From the NCBI GenBank assembly GCA_015501585.1, contig JADNRY010000006.1, positions 62,001 to 126,000 of the forward strand: 64,000 nt of DNA. The letters are read 5' to 3'. Position 1 is the first letter of the stretch; each line of letters begins with the position of its first letter. The notes below the pieces were generated by a model. It had not been told where the DNA came from, did no database searches, and worked only from the letters and a program-made list of their open reading frames with translations. The translations under genes and the position numbers were made by a program. Source of the stretch: Rhodocollybia butyracea (taxonomy: Eukaryota > Basidiomycota > Agaricomycetes > Agaricales > Omphalotaceae). Shown here piece after piece: positions 34,724 to 45,600 of this stretch.

Positions 34724-34961
34724 TGTCGAGCTTCATGCGCATCTACACACAAAACTTGTCATATTATCTAAGTATCTTTACAGTATATAATCTACGTACT
34801 CATACTGAGACAACAGAGATCTCTTTCTTCCCAACCACCACCACTACTTCAGTACCTCGGAGATACCTCCCAGAGACGAGTAGGGACTGACCAAATCACA
34901 GGCAGATCCCCCGTTGAACTCAATACTTGATTCCGAGTATAGACTCAGTCAATGTATCTCA
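34724..34961 (+). mobile_element. 238-bp solo LTR nested in hAT-like copy 3
   Basis: Absent from the other two hAT-like copies. It starts TGTCGAGCTTCATGCG and ends GTATCTCA, with ACTT on both sides (34720-34723, 34962-34965). An internal AGTATATAATC could be its TATA box. The size is like a copia-type LTR; no coding region. Confidence 0.65.
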
Positions 34962-35539
34962 ACTTGCAGGTTTTCTCATGGATCTTACCTATGAGTACTT
35001 GTGAAGACTTGGACTCGTGGACATCTCTAGGTTCTGGAGCCTTGAGTTTTCGGGTGAGAGTTCAAGGGAAATCCTGGGCCAGATAGCCGATGACGAAAGT
35101 GTGACTGACCGCCAGTGTGTGCAAATGGAGAATATGGACATGGCAGGGAGGTGTCTGAATGGATGCACAATTGAGGTCAAAGGGAGAAATTTAAAGTCCT
35201 TGCTCCATGGGAATTCCTGCAGTAAGTTTCTGTCGCAACTGTAGTCAAAGATTTGCAACAGGATTTTGTTAGGAACCTTCCAAATCGGTGCATTGAGAGA
35301 GCAAAGGTTGACTGCATGCTCCTTCAATCGTGTTTGTTGGGTTTTGATATACAAAATCCAAGATTGCAAAAGTGAAATTTCGGTTTCATAATCCTCAAGG
35401 TCCTTGTCAACATCTTTCAGCATCTCTGCAATTTCTTTTGTATCCACAGTAGCTGGACCATATTCCAACTGAAACTGCTGTGGAAGTCCTGCAGTGTCGA
35501 TGTCTGTTTGAGGAGTGGCGCTGTGGCAACATCAGAAGC

Positions 35540-37155
35540 AGATAACTTGGTCTGCCGGAGTTCCTTTTGCCACAATGAGCATGAGGATACACAGCTGTAC
35601 TTATACTGTTTTCCAACTGTCCCCTAGTAGAGGTAGATTCATTGAGTCTCGACTGGTCACGAGGCATCATATAGAGATTGCGTGACCTCACGCAGTTTGT
35701 GACTGGAGTCACAGTGGAGTGACGAGTCGTGGATGCATGGCATCCACTATGCATCCCCCGAGGCAGACTCAAATAATTTGTAAAGTCAGTAGTACAAATC
35801 ATATAGATCTTGGCAGAGTGTAGCGTTGAGAGTGTTCGCCTTTGTGATTGGAAAGATAGTTGAGGTTCTGGGGAAAAGAAGTTTGAAAGAAGTACTTAAC
35901 TAGACTCAATCAATTTTCCTCTTTTTTGAATTATACTGAAGAAATTCAGATATCCGCATGGTAGTATTAATTGCTCTGTTTGAATCTCCCTGCCATAATT
36001 TTACCATCTCGCAGAATTTGTGAACTTAATAAGTAAGTTAATCCTCAGTAGTACACAAAACAACTCGACGCTCTGTATTGATAAATATATGTACCTGTGA
36101 GCTTAGTAAGTAAGTTAATCTATAAGCTAATGTCAGTACAAAGATCACAAGTAAATAAGTAGACAAGTAAGCTTACCCTCACGGGTGTACAACGACTGAG
36201 GGAAATAATGAAAAGTATCGAAATATAAATAAAGTATCGATGCCGCCTGCCAAGGCGGCTTTTCAATGAGGTGCGTAAGTAAAGACAAAGTGGCGAAGGT
36301 AAAGGATTTGCCTGTAAGATAAGAAAAGGAAAAACAATCATGAACAGAGAAGTACCTCCCCTTATACCGGCAACGGGCCCGAGAAGCAGGACTCCTAATA
36401 GTAAGTAGCGGTCAACAGAATTTATATGAGAACCGCAACGAAACATATGTCATGCTCAAGTGTGTGATGCCCACCTTGAAGTCCCAGACTCACACTCTAC
36501 AACAACTGTGCGTTCAATGCAACACAAGGAAAATCAGCAGAGAAGCCTGTCGCTGTATGTCCAGATGGTAACAAGGACAGTAGGCTCCTCGCGATCTTGC
36601 AAAAGTACTGAATACAAGCCGGAAATATGATCTAATTGGTTGAAGCCTTTGTTTTGTGCTGACTATATTTGCCAATGTTGGAATTTTATTTGCACCAAAT
36701 AACCCCACTGAGTGACGAGGTAGTTTTACTTGCTTAAAAATACCCATGTCGCTCATCCTCTCTGGGGGTTGCAGTCTACTTTTTCCTTCTGTGGGTCGAG
36801 CTCGTTCAAAACTCAAGCTGCTTCTTCCCCATAGAGTCTCCCAGAGGCTGTTTACAAGTTTACAATTTGATATTCATCTCTATCCTAGGAGGACTAAGGC
36901 TATAGAAACCCCGATGAACTAGACTGAGAAAATTAAGTAAGGTAGAAGAGCGGTAAGGTAAAATGCCAGTTTTACTGGTTTTCTGCGAATGAAGGACTAC
37001 GAGCCCCTTGAGTGTAGAGCGGAGCCGAGTATAATACTCCACCCAACTAAATACAGGCGCGGGCCGAGAATTCCGCCTTAGGCTTTGCCTGAACATCACT
37101 GATGGCACACTGACGCACGCTGGAGTTCAACTGTGAACGAACCACGCAACAATAA
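35540..37155. other. Intergenic stretch between the TE nest and the first intact gene
   Basis: No convincing gene on either strand. The direct repeat AGTAAGTAAGTTAATC occurs near 36029 and 36106, and CCGCCTGCCAAGGCGG near 36243 is a short palindrome. On the minus strand 36170-36440 has TATA-like and pyrimidine-rich text that could be an old solo LTR, but I found no ends or duplication. The last part is the presumed promoter of the NIPA gene. Confidence 0.45.
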
Positions 37156-39471
37156 ATGCATATTATTAACTTTTTACACTATTGTAAGCTTGGAAACCTC
37201 TTGACCTGCCTGTCTTTCCATTAAACTAATGTTACACCAGTTTCCACATATGACATAGAACGCGAGGTACTACCAGAACTAACCACAGGCACTGCAATTG
37301 GAATTAGCGTCGCTATAGCCGGAAACGTTGTTATTTCTCTAGCTTTAAATCTGCAGAAATTGGCCCACAAACGACTCGAAGCAGAACAGACCCCAGCTTC
37401 CAGTGTTAAATCGCAATTGCCAGGCTCAGCCGGCTCGGAAAATCCGAGGCCAGTATCAACTGTAGATGAAGCAGAGGAGATTGGAAGCACACAGGCGTCC
37501 GATGCAGAGACTGGGCCCATAGAACAAAGTGTGGATGAAAGAGCAAGTTACACTAGGGCCTCCGAAAGCGAACCACTGTTGCCATTTCCTGAAGCTCATC
37601 ATTATGGATCCTCGCAATCTTCTCCTCAAAAGAGAAAGCTCATCACACGTCTCTTTCCTTTCAGGTCACATCAGAAACCGAAATCGCGTCCAACGCCAAT
37701 CTTGTTGCCAGTTGATATCATTCCTGGGAGTAGATTCATCCGAAATAGTGATACCTCAAAGCCTGCGAATACGGAGAGTACGGAGGAGACTGCGTTGGAT
37801 GATATCGAGGCTGGGAATGAGAGTAATTACCTGAAGTCAAAGTTATGGTATGTTCTGCCGTGTGTTTTTACGATGGTCTGCTGAATATACTGCTGCAAGG
37901 TGGACTGGTTTTTTATTAATGAATGTCGGTGAAATGGGTTAGGAGCTTCCCTTGAAATATCAAACTGCGCTCACATAGTCAAAAGGCAATTTTATATCCT
38001 ACGCATGGGCACCGGCCTCTATCGTTGCCCCTCTAGGCACCGTAAACCTTTTCTTATTTGCGTTGCCTTACCCGCTCTGACTCCTCACAGTTTGCCCTCG
38101 TAGCCAACTGCCTCTTCTCGCCGCTCATATTGGGTGAACGGTTTCGCAAGGTAAGCCCTAACGCTCATCTAGTTATCGTCTTAATCTTGTTTGGTTCCAG
38201 CGCGACATCTTTGGTATCCTCATAGCCATCATCGGCGCCATAACTGTAGTTCTCTCCTCCAATGCTTCGGATAGTAGACTCGATCCTCGCGGTCTAGTGC
38301 GCGCAATATCGCAGACACCGTTCATTGTATACTCATGTATCTACGTTGTGGGAGCCATAATTCTTGCTTCTTTGTCCAGAAGCTCCTATGGGCGACGATA
38401 CGCTCTCGTGGATATTGGCTTGTGTGCTTTGTTCGGTGTGTTTGTGGATGCTGATTCTACCTTTCCATTCTATCCGTCTCAGACCTCTTCACAATAGGTG
38501 GCTTCACTGTCCTTTCGACGAAAGCGGTATCTACTCTGTTGACTATGCGATGGTCTCGAGTTTTTACTAGCGTGATCACGTATCCAGTTATTGTGGTAAG
38601 TATAAATTCATACCTCTATAGATTCCAACTAAGTTACACCTCAAGGTTCTCATCCTAACAGGAGTGGGCCAAATCCGTTACCTCAATCGAGCTCTCATGC
38701 GATTCGATAGCAAGGTCTGTGTCTAGCAGTTTCAATTTCAACTCCTCAACGTAGGTGACCATGCTGAAATCGCAACCTACATAGATCGTCATACCCATCC
38801 AATTTGTCCTATTCAACCTCTCTGCCATAATAGGCTCTGCCATCCTGTACGGTGACTTCAAACGAGCGAGTTTCCACCAAATAGTAACATTCCTCTATGG
38901 CTGTGCGGCTACTTTTGCCGGAGTCTTCATCCTTGCCTGGTCTTCTCAGACCTCCGACAATGATGATCGCAAGCAAACTGAAAATATCCCAAATGCTATT
39001 GACGGAGCAGCTTCGGACCGCGCAGAACAAGTGGCATCAAACCTGAGTTTGGGCTCGTTAGGACGGAGGAGGAAAGCGACGTTAATTCTTCCAGATTTGA
39101 CGGGTGATATTCCGGCGTTGCATCACAAACACAGTGCGATTAGTGTTATGGGTCTTTCCCCCGCTCAAGTAAGTGTTCTTTCATTCTCACCACCCCGGCT
39201 CTTACTTATGCGGCTCTTTCCCACGCAGCCCCTTCTCCTAGTCCACACACCCCCCAGAGAACATCCTATGATGCGGGACCCTGAAAGAGACATCTCAACA
39301 CCAAGTTCGTACCAGCGAAGGAGGACGATGAGCTGGTTCGGAGACGATTCGCCGAGAGCAGTGGTGCATGATGGTGGGAGACGTACGAGAGACAGTAGTG
39401 TAGCGGGGAGGCTGAGATCAACTGCTGGGGCTTCTGGTATCAATCAAAACAGTTCTCCTCACCCTCCCTAA
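37156..39471 (+). CDS. NIPA-family magnesium transporter
   Basis: Ten exons by my splicing: 37156-37183, 37241-37847, 37900-37937, 37986-38041, 38091-38150, 38201-38435, 38498-38595, 38646-38714, 38785-39168, 39229-39471; 605 aa with all phases consistent. NIPA (DUF803) proteins are multi-span membrane Mg2+ transporters. Diagnostic pieces are GTAIGISVAIAGNVVISLAL with QKLAH, a WWTGFLLMNVGEMGNF segment, APASIVAPLGT, CLFSPLILGERFRKRDI, and GQIRYLNRALMRFDSK before IQFVLFNLSAIIGSAILYGD. A polar S/P/E-rich insert (about residues 40-205) and a long polar C-terminal tail (about 440-605) are probably cytosolic. The first exon is small and inferred from a GTAAGC/CTAAT/CAG intron, so the start is less sure than the rest. 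The last intron of 60 bp is in frame and could be retained. Confidence 0.9.
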
Positions 39472-39721
39472 CCGCTGACTTAAGGGAGGAGAATGCTATG
39501 GGATACCTTATTGTACATTGTTAATAACTAACCCCTGTAAGTACTGACTTCAGGATTGCCACTGTTTAGTATTCACTTCTCAGGCACTGTAATCGGTTGT
39601 ACTGCTTGTTCACCAGGTGCCGGTCCCATTAAGAAAAGTTTACGTCAAATATCTCATCTGGACTGTAATTCCCACTCATCCATGCGCTAACTGCATGGAT
39701 TGGTGACATCCAACTCTGTTC

Positions 39722-40536
39722 TCAGAACTTCCAGTACTGAATGCTGTACCCAGCCTTTTCGAATGGCAGCTTCCCACCCCGAGAGCTATCGTGGATTGCA
39801 CGCTGGAGCCTGCTGACGATCTGTCTAGCTGTACCGCGTTCCTTTGCGCAATCCGTTTCAAGCTCCTCTTTGCAGCTCTGGAATATCGAAGTTGAAATGG
39901 AATTTTCTCAATCTTCAAGGTGAAAGATCGACTCACTTGAATTGCTTGGACTATATCTGCATCGACTTCCGCCAAAATTTCCGCTGTGTGACTGTTTTCA
40001 GCCCATCTGGCGTCAATAGTTGCTTGCACAAATGGTATCAGCAATTCCAGGCTCTGGAAGCCCATACCCACTCCGTAGACCGTTCTGGCACGGGCGAGGA
40101 CCTCCGTCAAGGTCTCAGTTGGGATGATTTCCCCGTCCCGTGGATCTCGGACGAAGAGAGACTCTGGATTCGGAACTACCAGTGCTCCGCTTTCTAGTAG
40201 ATGTTTTCGAGCAGCGGCTGAAAAGGCTGATGCTATGCCTGACTTTCCCGATGCTAGTAATCCGCGAACCGCGCAACGAAGGCTATGGCCAAACTTAGTC
40301 TGTACCGAAGCGGGAGTGAAAAGGTCGACATACTCGTCTACAGTCGCGTTCGCCAAATATGTATCAACCATGAGATTCCTGTAAGTAAAAGTCAAGTTCA
40401 AGTTGATGTTCAAATCACAGAATCATCACTGACACATGTCCTACAATAGGTCGTGGATAATTGGAGGCAAGAACCTCGGGAGCAGGCATTTGGAAGATCT
40501 CTGGGAAGACTCGGTCACTGGATATATGTGAGGCAT
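39722..40536 (-). CDS. Hypothetical 229-aa protein
   Basis: Not recognised. Exons on the minus strand: 40445-40536, 39937-40378, 39722-39877, with introns of 66 and 59 bp (GT-AG) and consistent phases. The middle exon encodes a clean, conserved-looking sequence (VDEYVDLFTPASVQTKFGHS, LRCAVRGLLASGKSGIASAF, ARKHLLESGALVVPNPESLF), mostly helical in appearance; the last exon is charged with KEELETDCAKERG. No signal peptide, membrane segment or catalytic motif is obvious. The first exon is the least certain part. It is convergent with the NIPA gene (250 bp apart) and divergent from the aldo/keto reductase. Confidence 0.65.
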
Positions 40537-40813
40537 TTATATCGCCCTTAGTCTCCGATCGAGCGTCTCTGACACTCCGCTAAAATCACATACATTCGAT
40601 GGCCATCATAAGCCCCATACCTGATTTTTTGGTCGTTGGTGCCGGTATGATCTCAGCACTGGGTGTTTACGGAGAACATGCAGTAAACGCGCGATATCTT
40701 TGCAATCATCAGATTGTTCATCATGGATACTAAACGTGGTTCACTCTTGTGGTTCATTTCTAGTACGATGTTGTGGTAACTGGTTAGTCCGAGTCGATTG
40801 CGACTAACCAGGA

Positions 40814-40820
40814 TATAAGA
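40814..40820 (+). promoter_or_regulatory. TATA-like box upstream of the aldo/keto reductase
   Basis: TATAAGA, 51-57 bp before the chosen ATG at 40871, in the 334-bp spacer shared with the divergent hypothetical gene. No other element was recognised in this spacer. Confidence 0.4.
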
Positions 40821-40870
40821 GTGTGGCATCTTTACTCAGTATCCTTGTCTCCCCCTTTAGTTGTTTCCGA

Positions 40871-42422
40871 ATGGCTTTGAGTTCCGGCACCTCTCGTTCC
40901 TCATCTAATGGCCCAGAATTTTTTCATCTAGGCCCTTTTGTTCTCCCTCGTTTGTGGACAGGACTTTGGCAGCTCTCAAGCAATGCATGGGGGACGGCAC
41001 CGCTTCCTCGAATCCGTGAGGCAATGGCCAGACACGTAGATATTGGGTACACTGCCCCCTTCGGTATGTGCTTTTACTGGGCCATGTTACCATTGTTCAT
41101 ATCCTGTATCTCAAGATATGGTAAGCTATCAGATCGTTTGCTGGTTGATGGTAAGAGCCTTTTCTGACGGCCACGACGGACTTTTGCTCCTTAGGGTAAG
41201 CATACAATTGCTCTGCGATCGATAAGCTGTTCTTTGTGATGCTTATTCATTTCAACTTTTAGCCGACCACTACGGTAGTGCTGAAATTATCTTCGTGAGC
41301 CTAAAAAACATTTAAGAATGATCTACGTTCAATCCGGCTGCTCTAGGGACATTTTCGGGAATCTCTGCCAGTGGATCAATCAGTATTTGGTGCTACGAAA
41401 TGGTGTGTTTTCAGGGATGTCGAGCCGACTCAAGAGATGGTGAAGGCTGCTGTCCAAGAGAGGAAAGAACGAATGCAGACAGACTGTGTTGATTTATTAC
41501 AGGTAAAGCCCTGTTCGTCGCGAGTCTGGCTGTCCTATTCTTACCGATGCGCTCTAGTTTCACTGGCAGAATTACTCAAATAAAGGCTACCTGAAAGCGC
41601 TCGAGATACTTCATGATCTGAAGACCAAGGGATGGATAGCCACGTTAGGGCTCTGCAATTTCGATTCGATCAGGACTGATGAGATCTGTACACAACTTGG
41701 CCCAGGCGTAATCTCATCGACTCAAGTTCAAGTACATTGAGCATTTCGTTGTATACATACGGACGTTCTGACGATTTGTGTAGTTTTCATTGATAGACAC
41801 CCGTCCACTCCATGGCATGGCTGATGTCTGTGAAAAGCATAATATTCGAATCCTCTGTTACGGTACCTTGGTAAGCTCATCCTACAATCCCTTTCCCGTC
41901 TTATATCTGGATTATAGTGTGGGGGGTTTTTGTCCGATGCTTGGCTCAACAAACCGATTCCTAATCGTTATTCTAACAAACTAACTCCATCCCAACGAAA
42001 GGTAAAAGTCAAACTATGTTCTTTTAGTCTTGTGACACCCCTAAACAAGAACACAGTATCTGGATATGATATCAGCATGGGGTGGTTGGAACTTGTTCCA
42101 AGATCTTCTTGTCGTTCTCAAAAACATCGGGGACATCTACGGACTTGGTATATCCAGTATTGCTCTCAGGTGGATCTTGGACCATGACTTTGTTGGATCT
42201 GTAATAATAGGTGACTATTCCTTCAAGGGTTGGTCCTTCTTGCTGATCCTCCGCAATGAAGGAACACGTCTCGGGATATCCGAGCATATTGAAGATAATC
42301 GGAGAGTTTATGGTTTCAGGCTCAGTGACCAGGACAGAGCTGCTCTTGAGGCTGTTTTAGATCGTTCAAATGGTCGTCGACTCATTACCACCATCGGTGA
42401 CTGTGGTGCCGAATATCGTTAG
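40871..42422 (+). CDS. Aldo/keto reductase with two microexons
   Basis: Ten exons: 40871-41063, 41116-41120, 41195, 41263-41294, 41347-41502, 41558-41731, 41784-41870, 41918-42001, 42057-42210, 42262-42422; 348 aa. This family reduces carbonyls with NADPH; substrate unknown. The tetrad is complete: D65 and Y70 in DMADHY, K95 in GATKWCVF, H131 in LLQFHWQNY. Typical later features are GWIATLGLCNFD, VQFSLIDTRP and SVIIGTRLGISEH near the C terminus for cofactor binding. Exons 2 and 3 are only 5 nt and 1 nt, are needed to spell D65-M66-A67, and are flanked by canonical GT-AG introns of 52, 74 and 67 bp. The start at 40871 is preferred; an upstream alternative is in another frame. Confidence 0.9.
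41116..41195 (+). other. Microexon pair (5 nt and 1 nt) in the reductase
   Basis: Exon 2 is ATATG (41116-41120) between CTCAAG and GTAAGC. Exon 3 is a single G (41195) between CTCCTTAG and GTAAGC. Together they complete the codons for the active-site D-M-A. Skipping the 1-nt exon would shift the frame. The alternative is one intron 41122-41262 with a non-canonical donor (TA-AG). Confidence 0.65.
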
Positions 42423-42686
42423 CTGCTCCCAAGAGATGTACCCGCCACCTCTACAAGTCTTCTTGAGTTCTATCGTTCTGATTTGCGATTCAAATTATAC
42501 TTGTACAATTGATTTGCGATTATATCTGTACATTATTGCTGTAGAATACATTGACTTGGACATGCATGCGGTAGAATAAATAAACTAATCTACGTGCGTG
42601 TATCACATCTAAAAAAAACTGGCAAAGACATAGTAGGTACATAGATAAATTAGTTTCAATCATTACAGTAAAGACTTCACTGGATG

Positions 42687-45600
42687 TCACAACTTGCTAG
42701 CAGAATTCGCCGTTCCTGGAGTGGAAGTGGTAGGCAGCCTCTGAATTGGTTGCAGTTTCCTCTTGATATCCCGTAAGATTGTCGTCTTTGGATGCCACTC
42801 GCGAAAGGCATCTCGAAGTTGAGTGATTTCTTTCGAGAAATAGTAAGCCACCTTCTCGTCCGCTATCAAGTCTCGGAGGGCCCATGGAATCTAGAAACAA
42901 TCAAAAAAGGAAGTGATTAGCGCTCAAGATGGATGCGAACATACCTCGTAGTCATTCATTTCATTGGAGGCGTTGAATGACTCCACCATCAATTCTGGAT
43001 GATCTTCAGTTCCGATGTTGGCGAGGAAAAGATAGTTCACTGCCAATCTAGAAGAGAAACAGTTGGATCTTAACAAAGATAATGTTATCATGAACGCCTA
43101 CGAAAAAGAAGACAGTTCTTCGTAAGCCGTGGAATGGCCGATTCCATTCAATGACCCAGCTGTCACTTCGGATAGATGCGCCAAGAGTCCGCTGTCGGAT
43201 AGCCCACAGTTGAGAACACGAAGTAGAAGCACGAGCAGATTCGTAAGGAAGTCCGAAGAGCTATGACGTTCTAAATACAAAGAAAAGATTCTTTGCGGTG
43301 CAAACTCACTTGTACGCATCGCCATCGATGTACAGAGCGCGAAGGATCAATGGGTGAGAGGCTGAAGTAAACAATCCAGAATATATCGGAACAACTTGAT
43401 CATTGAGGGATGCGACGTAAACCATCTTGGTCTGAAAATGCGCATATAATTCATTCGACTTCAGCATCGCAGATTGGGCCGACATTGAGATCTCACCTCA
43501 TGATGAACGACATTTTGAAGGGCTTTGACGTAAGCCTTGGAGACATCGCTTTCAGTATTCTGGCAGTCAAAAACAAAATCTGAGCCGCTATACAAAGGAT
43601 CTTGAAGTGACACTTGCCTGAAATTCAAACAATTCTCGCGCTGCAGTGGATTCAAAATACTAATAACAAAGGCCATTCCGAACATCATCAGAAATCCTTG
43701 AAGGAAAGATGGACAAGAACCAACCTGAATGTACGGCTGTAAAAGCGAACTCGAACTGAGATACCTTAAGGGTCCCAGATGAATTCCACACAAACAAAGA
43801 CAACAAACTCTTTGAGGAGGCAAAGGAACCAAACTAACACCAAGATCTGAAAGGGGTTCTGATGCTGCGTTTTTGGCTGTCCTGATATGTCTGTCACGGA
43901 TGAGGCGGTCAAGCAAGTGAGTTGAGACCACTGAGCCTTGAGAATGCGTGGCGACAAAGATGACTTCAGCATTGTGAAGATCATCAACCCATGCTTTGTT
44001 TGATAAGAGATTGGTGTACAGTCTTGAAATACCCACATGAAAATTGGTCGAGCGATTAAGGAGTTGCACTCCCAAAAGTACAAACGCACCTTTCCACCCT
44101 TCGTTCAATAGTACCCTCGCCCTCTAGAGGTATCTTGGTGACCTTATCAAACTTGATTCCATGTGTCGATTGGAACTCTTCCAGGGCCTGTTCCATCATG
44201 TTTACAAACTTTGGGCTGGTTCCAGTAGGCTGTGAAATGGAACATGTCAGATATCATGGCAAATTTGCAGATTGGGAAAGACTAAAGCAGAGTATAGGAT
44301 GATGATTAAGATTATCAAAGATCGATTGAGTAACTGAACCGCTGCTAATCAGGGAACTGAGAAGATACCAAAGCAAGGATGCCAAGTTGAGCACCAACCA
44401 GTGCTTGCCGCTGTAATCGCTTTGGTCATAGAGTGAAGCTCCGTTGATTGGCGTCTCCCTGGTCCCTGTTCCAACGTTTCCATCTAGCCACTGATGTAGT
44501 TGCAAAACTCGTGGTGCACATTTACATCAAAAGATGTAAACAAAGGATCACACACAACATAGAAGTAGAAAAGGGCGATCGATGAAGAAAGCGAAGAGAT
44601 GTATATGATGGTAACTTTGACTCACCTCCCCCAGCATTGACCTCATTACGGCGCCTATACATTGTAGTAAAATCAATAAATCATCATCATCATGGGCGCA
44701 TAGATGTAACGGTACACGAAGGGCGATAATTCCGATTGGGCACTCAAAGAAGACCGAGGACTCACCTGGAAACCATCCATGAATCCCAATGATCACCACC
44801 TTCTTGCATCCTTTCGTAACATCTTTCAAAGTCGGTGTCGGCGTTGAAGTTGTATTTGCAGCATTTGTATTCAGGGTTGAAACAGCCTTCCCCTTCCCCT
44901 TGCCCACACCCCGAACCTGCTTACCTATTCGACTCTCAGCAGCAACATCAATAACATCCCATGCCTTGGGCAAGCTCTGTCCCCAATTAATCAGCTCCCT
45001 CAGACGCGCTCGTTCCCGAGTGATTAACTGTGCTTCTGCTTCTGCTTCTGTACCCAGTCCTCCTAGTGTTCCTATCTGATAGTCTAGACCGCCTGGTCCT
45101 ACGTTGGCACCAGCACCTCCGACTGAATGGGGAATCGCGCTACCAGAACCAGAACTGTCTCTTCGGGACATACTTGCCCTCGCCATTCGTTTAGCCGTTC
45201 CGCCACCCACGCCAAATCGACTTCCACCTTCGTCTGTCACAGTAGGTACAGAGTTCCCACTGTCCGCTCCAGTCTGCAGCCCAGTGCTCCCACCCAAAAG
45301 ATACCTAACAGTCTTCCCGATAGTCGCACTTAATAAGCCCGCACTCCCTTGAGCTCCATTCGCATTCGGGCTCGCAAGAAGATCTAAATCCAAATCCAAC
45401 CCAGCGGGACGACGTTTAAGACTCTGCCTCAGGTGATCAAGATAGTAATCCGGAACCCAACTACGTGGAAGCGTATGGAACGTGTCTTCCCAAGTTGGAA
45501 GGACGAGGTTCGGAGGCGCGGGCCCAGTAACAGGAGTGCTAGTGCCAGATTTGGATTTGGTACTGTTGGGTTTCTTGTCTTTATCCTTCGAGTCTTTCGA

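Larger units (their letters stand above)
34133..35029. mobile_element. hAT-like non-autonomous element, copy 3
   Basis: Perfect 18-bp terminal inverted repeats TAGAGATGTCCACGAGTC and a perfect 8-bp duplication GGTTCTGG (34125-34132, 35030-35037). It is longer than the other copies because of a solo LTR at 34724-34961. It interrupts the F-box gene, and removing it with one duplication keeps the frame. Confidence 0.9.
33688..35470 (-). pseudogene. F-box-like gene broken by LTR A, a stop and a hAT-like element
   Basis: On the minus strand the reading from about 35470 has a short coiled coil (DVDKDLEDYETEISLLQSWI), then an F-box-like motif (LNAPIWKVPNKILLQIFDY) and FSICTHWRSVTLSSSAIWPRI, the usual opening of Agaricomycete F-box proteins. 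At 35030 it is cut by a hAT-like element whose 8-bp duplication GGTTCTGG is perfect. Beyond 34132 the same frame continues (RGLVLKGFLNAVKLHQRSGE) to an in-frame TGA at 33892-33894, then on (SLENLTFAICHEPNKELELF) until LTR A at 33687. The original start is not clear: upstream frames around 35480-35600 suggest another shift. Three independent lesions make it a pseudogene. Confidence 0.85.

Noticed and set aside
36170..36440. Possible solo LTR on the minus strand
   Set aside because: TATA-like and pyrimidine-rich text only; no defined ends, no target duplication and no second copy in the window.
36120..37108. Minus-strand ORFs between the TE nest and the NIPA gene
   Set aside because: No motif, no consistent splice signals, and they overlap putative promoter sequence.
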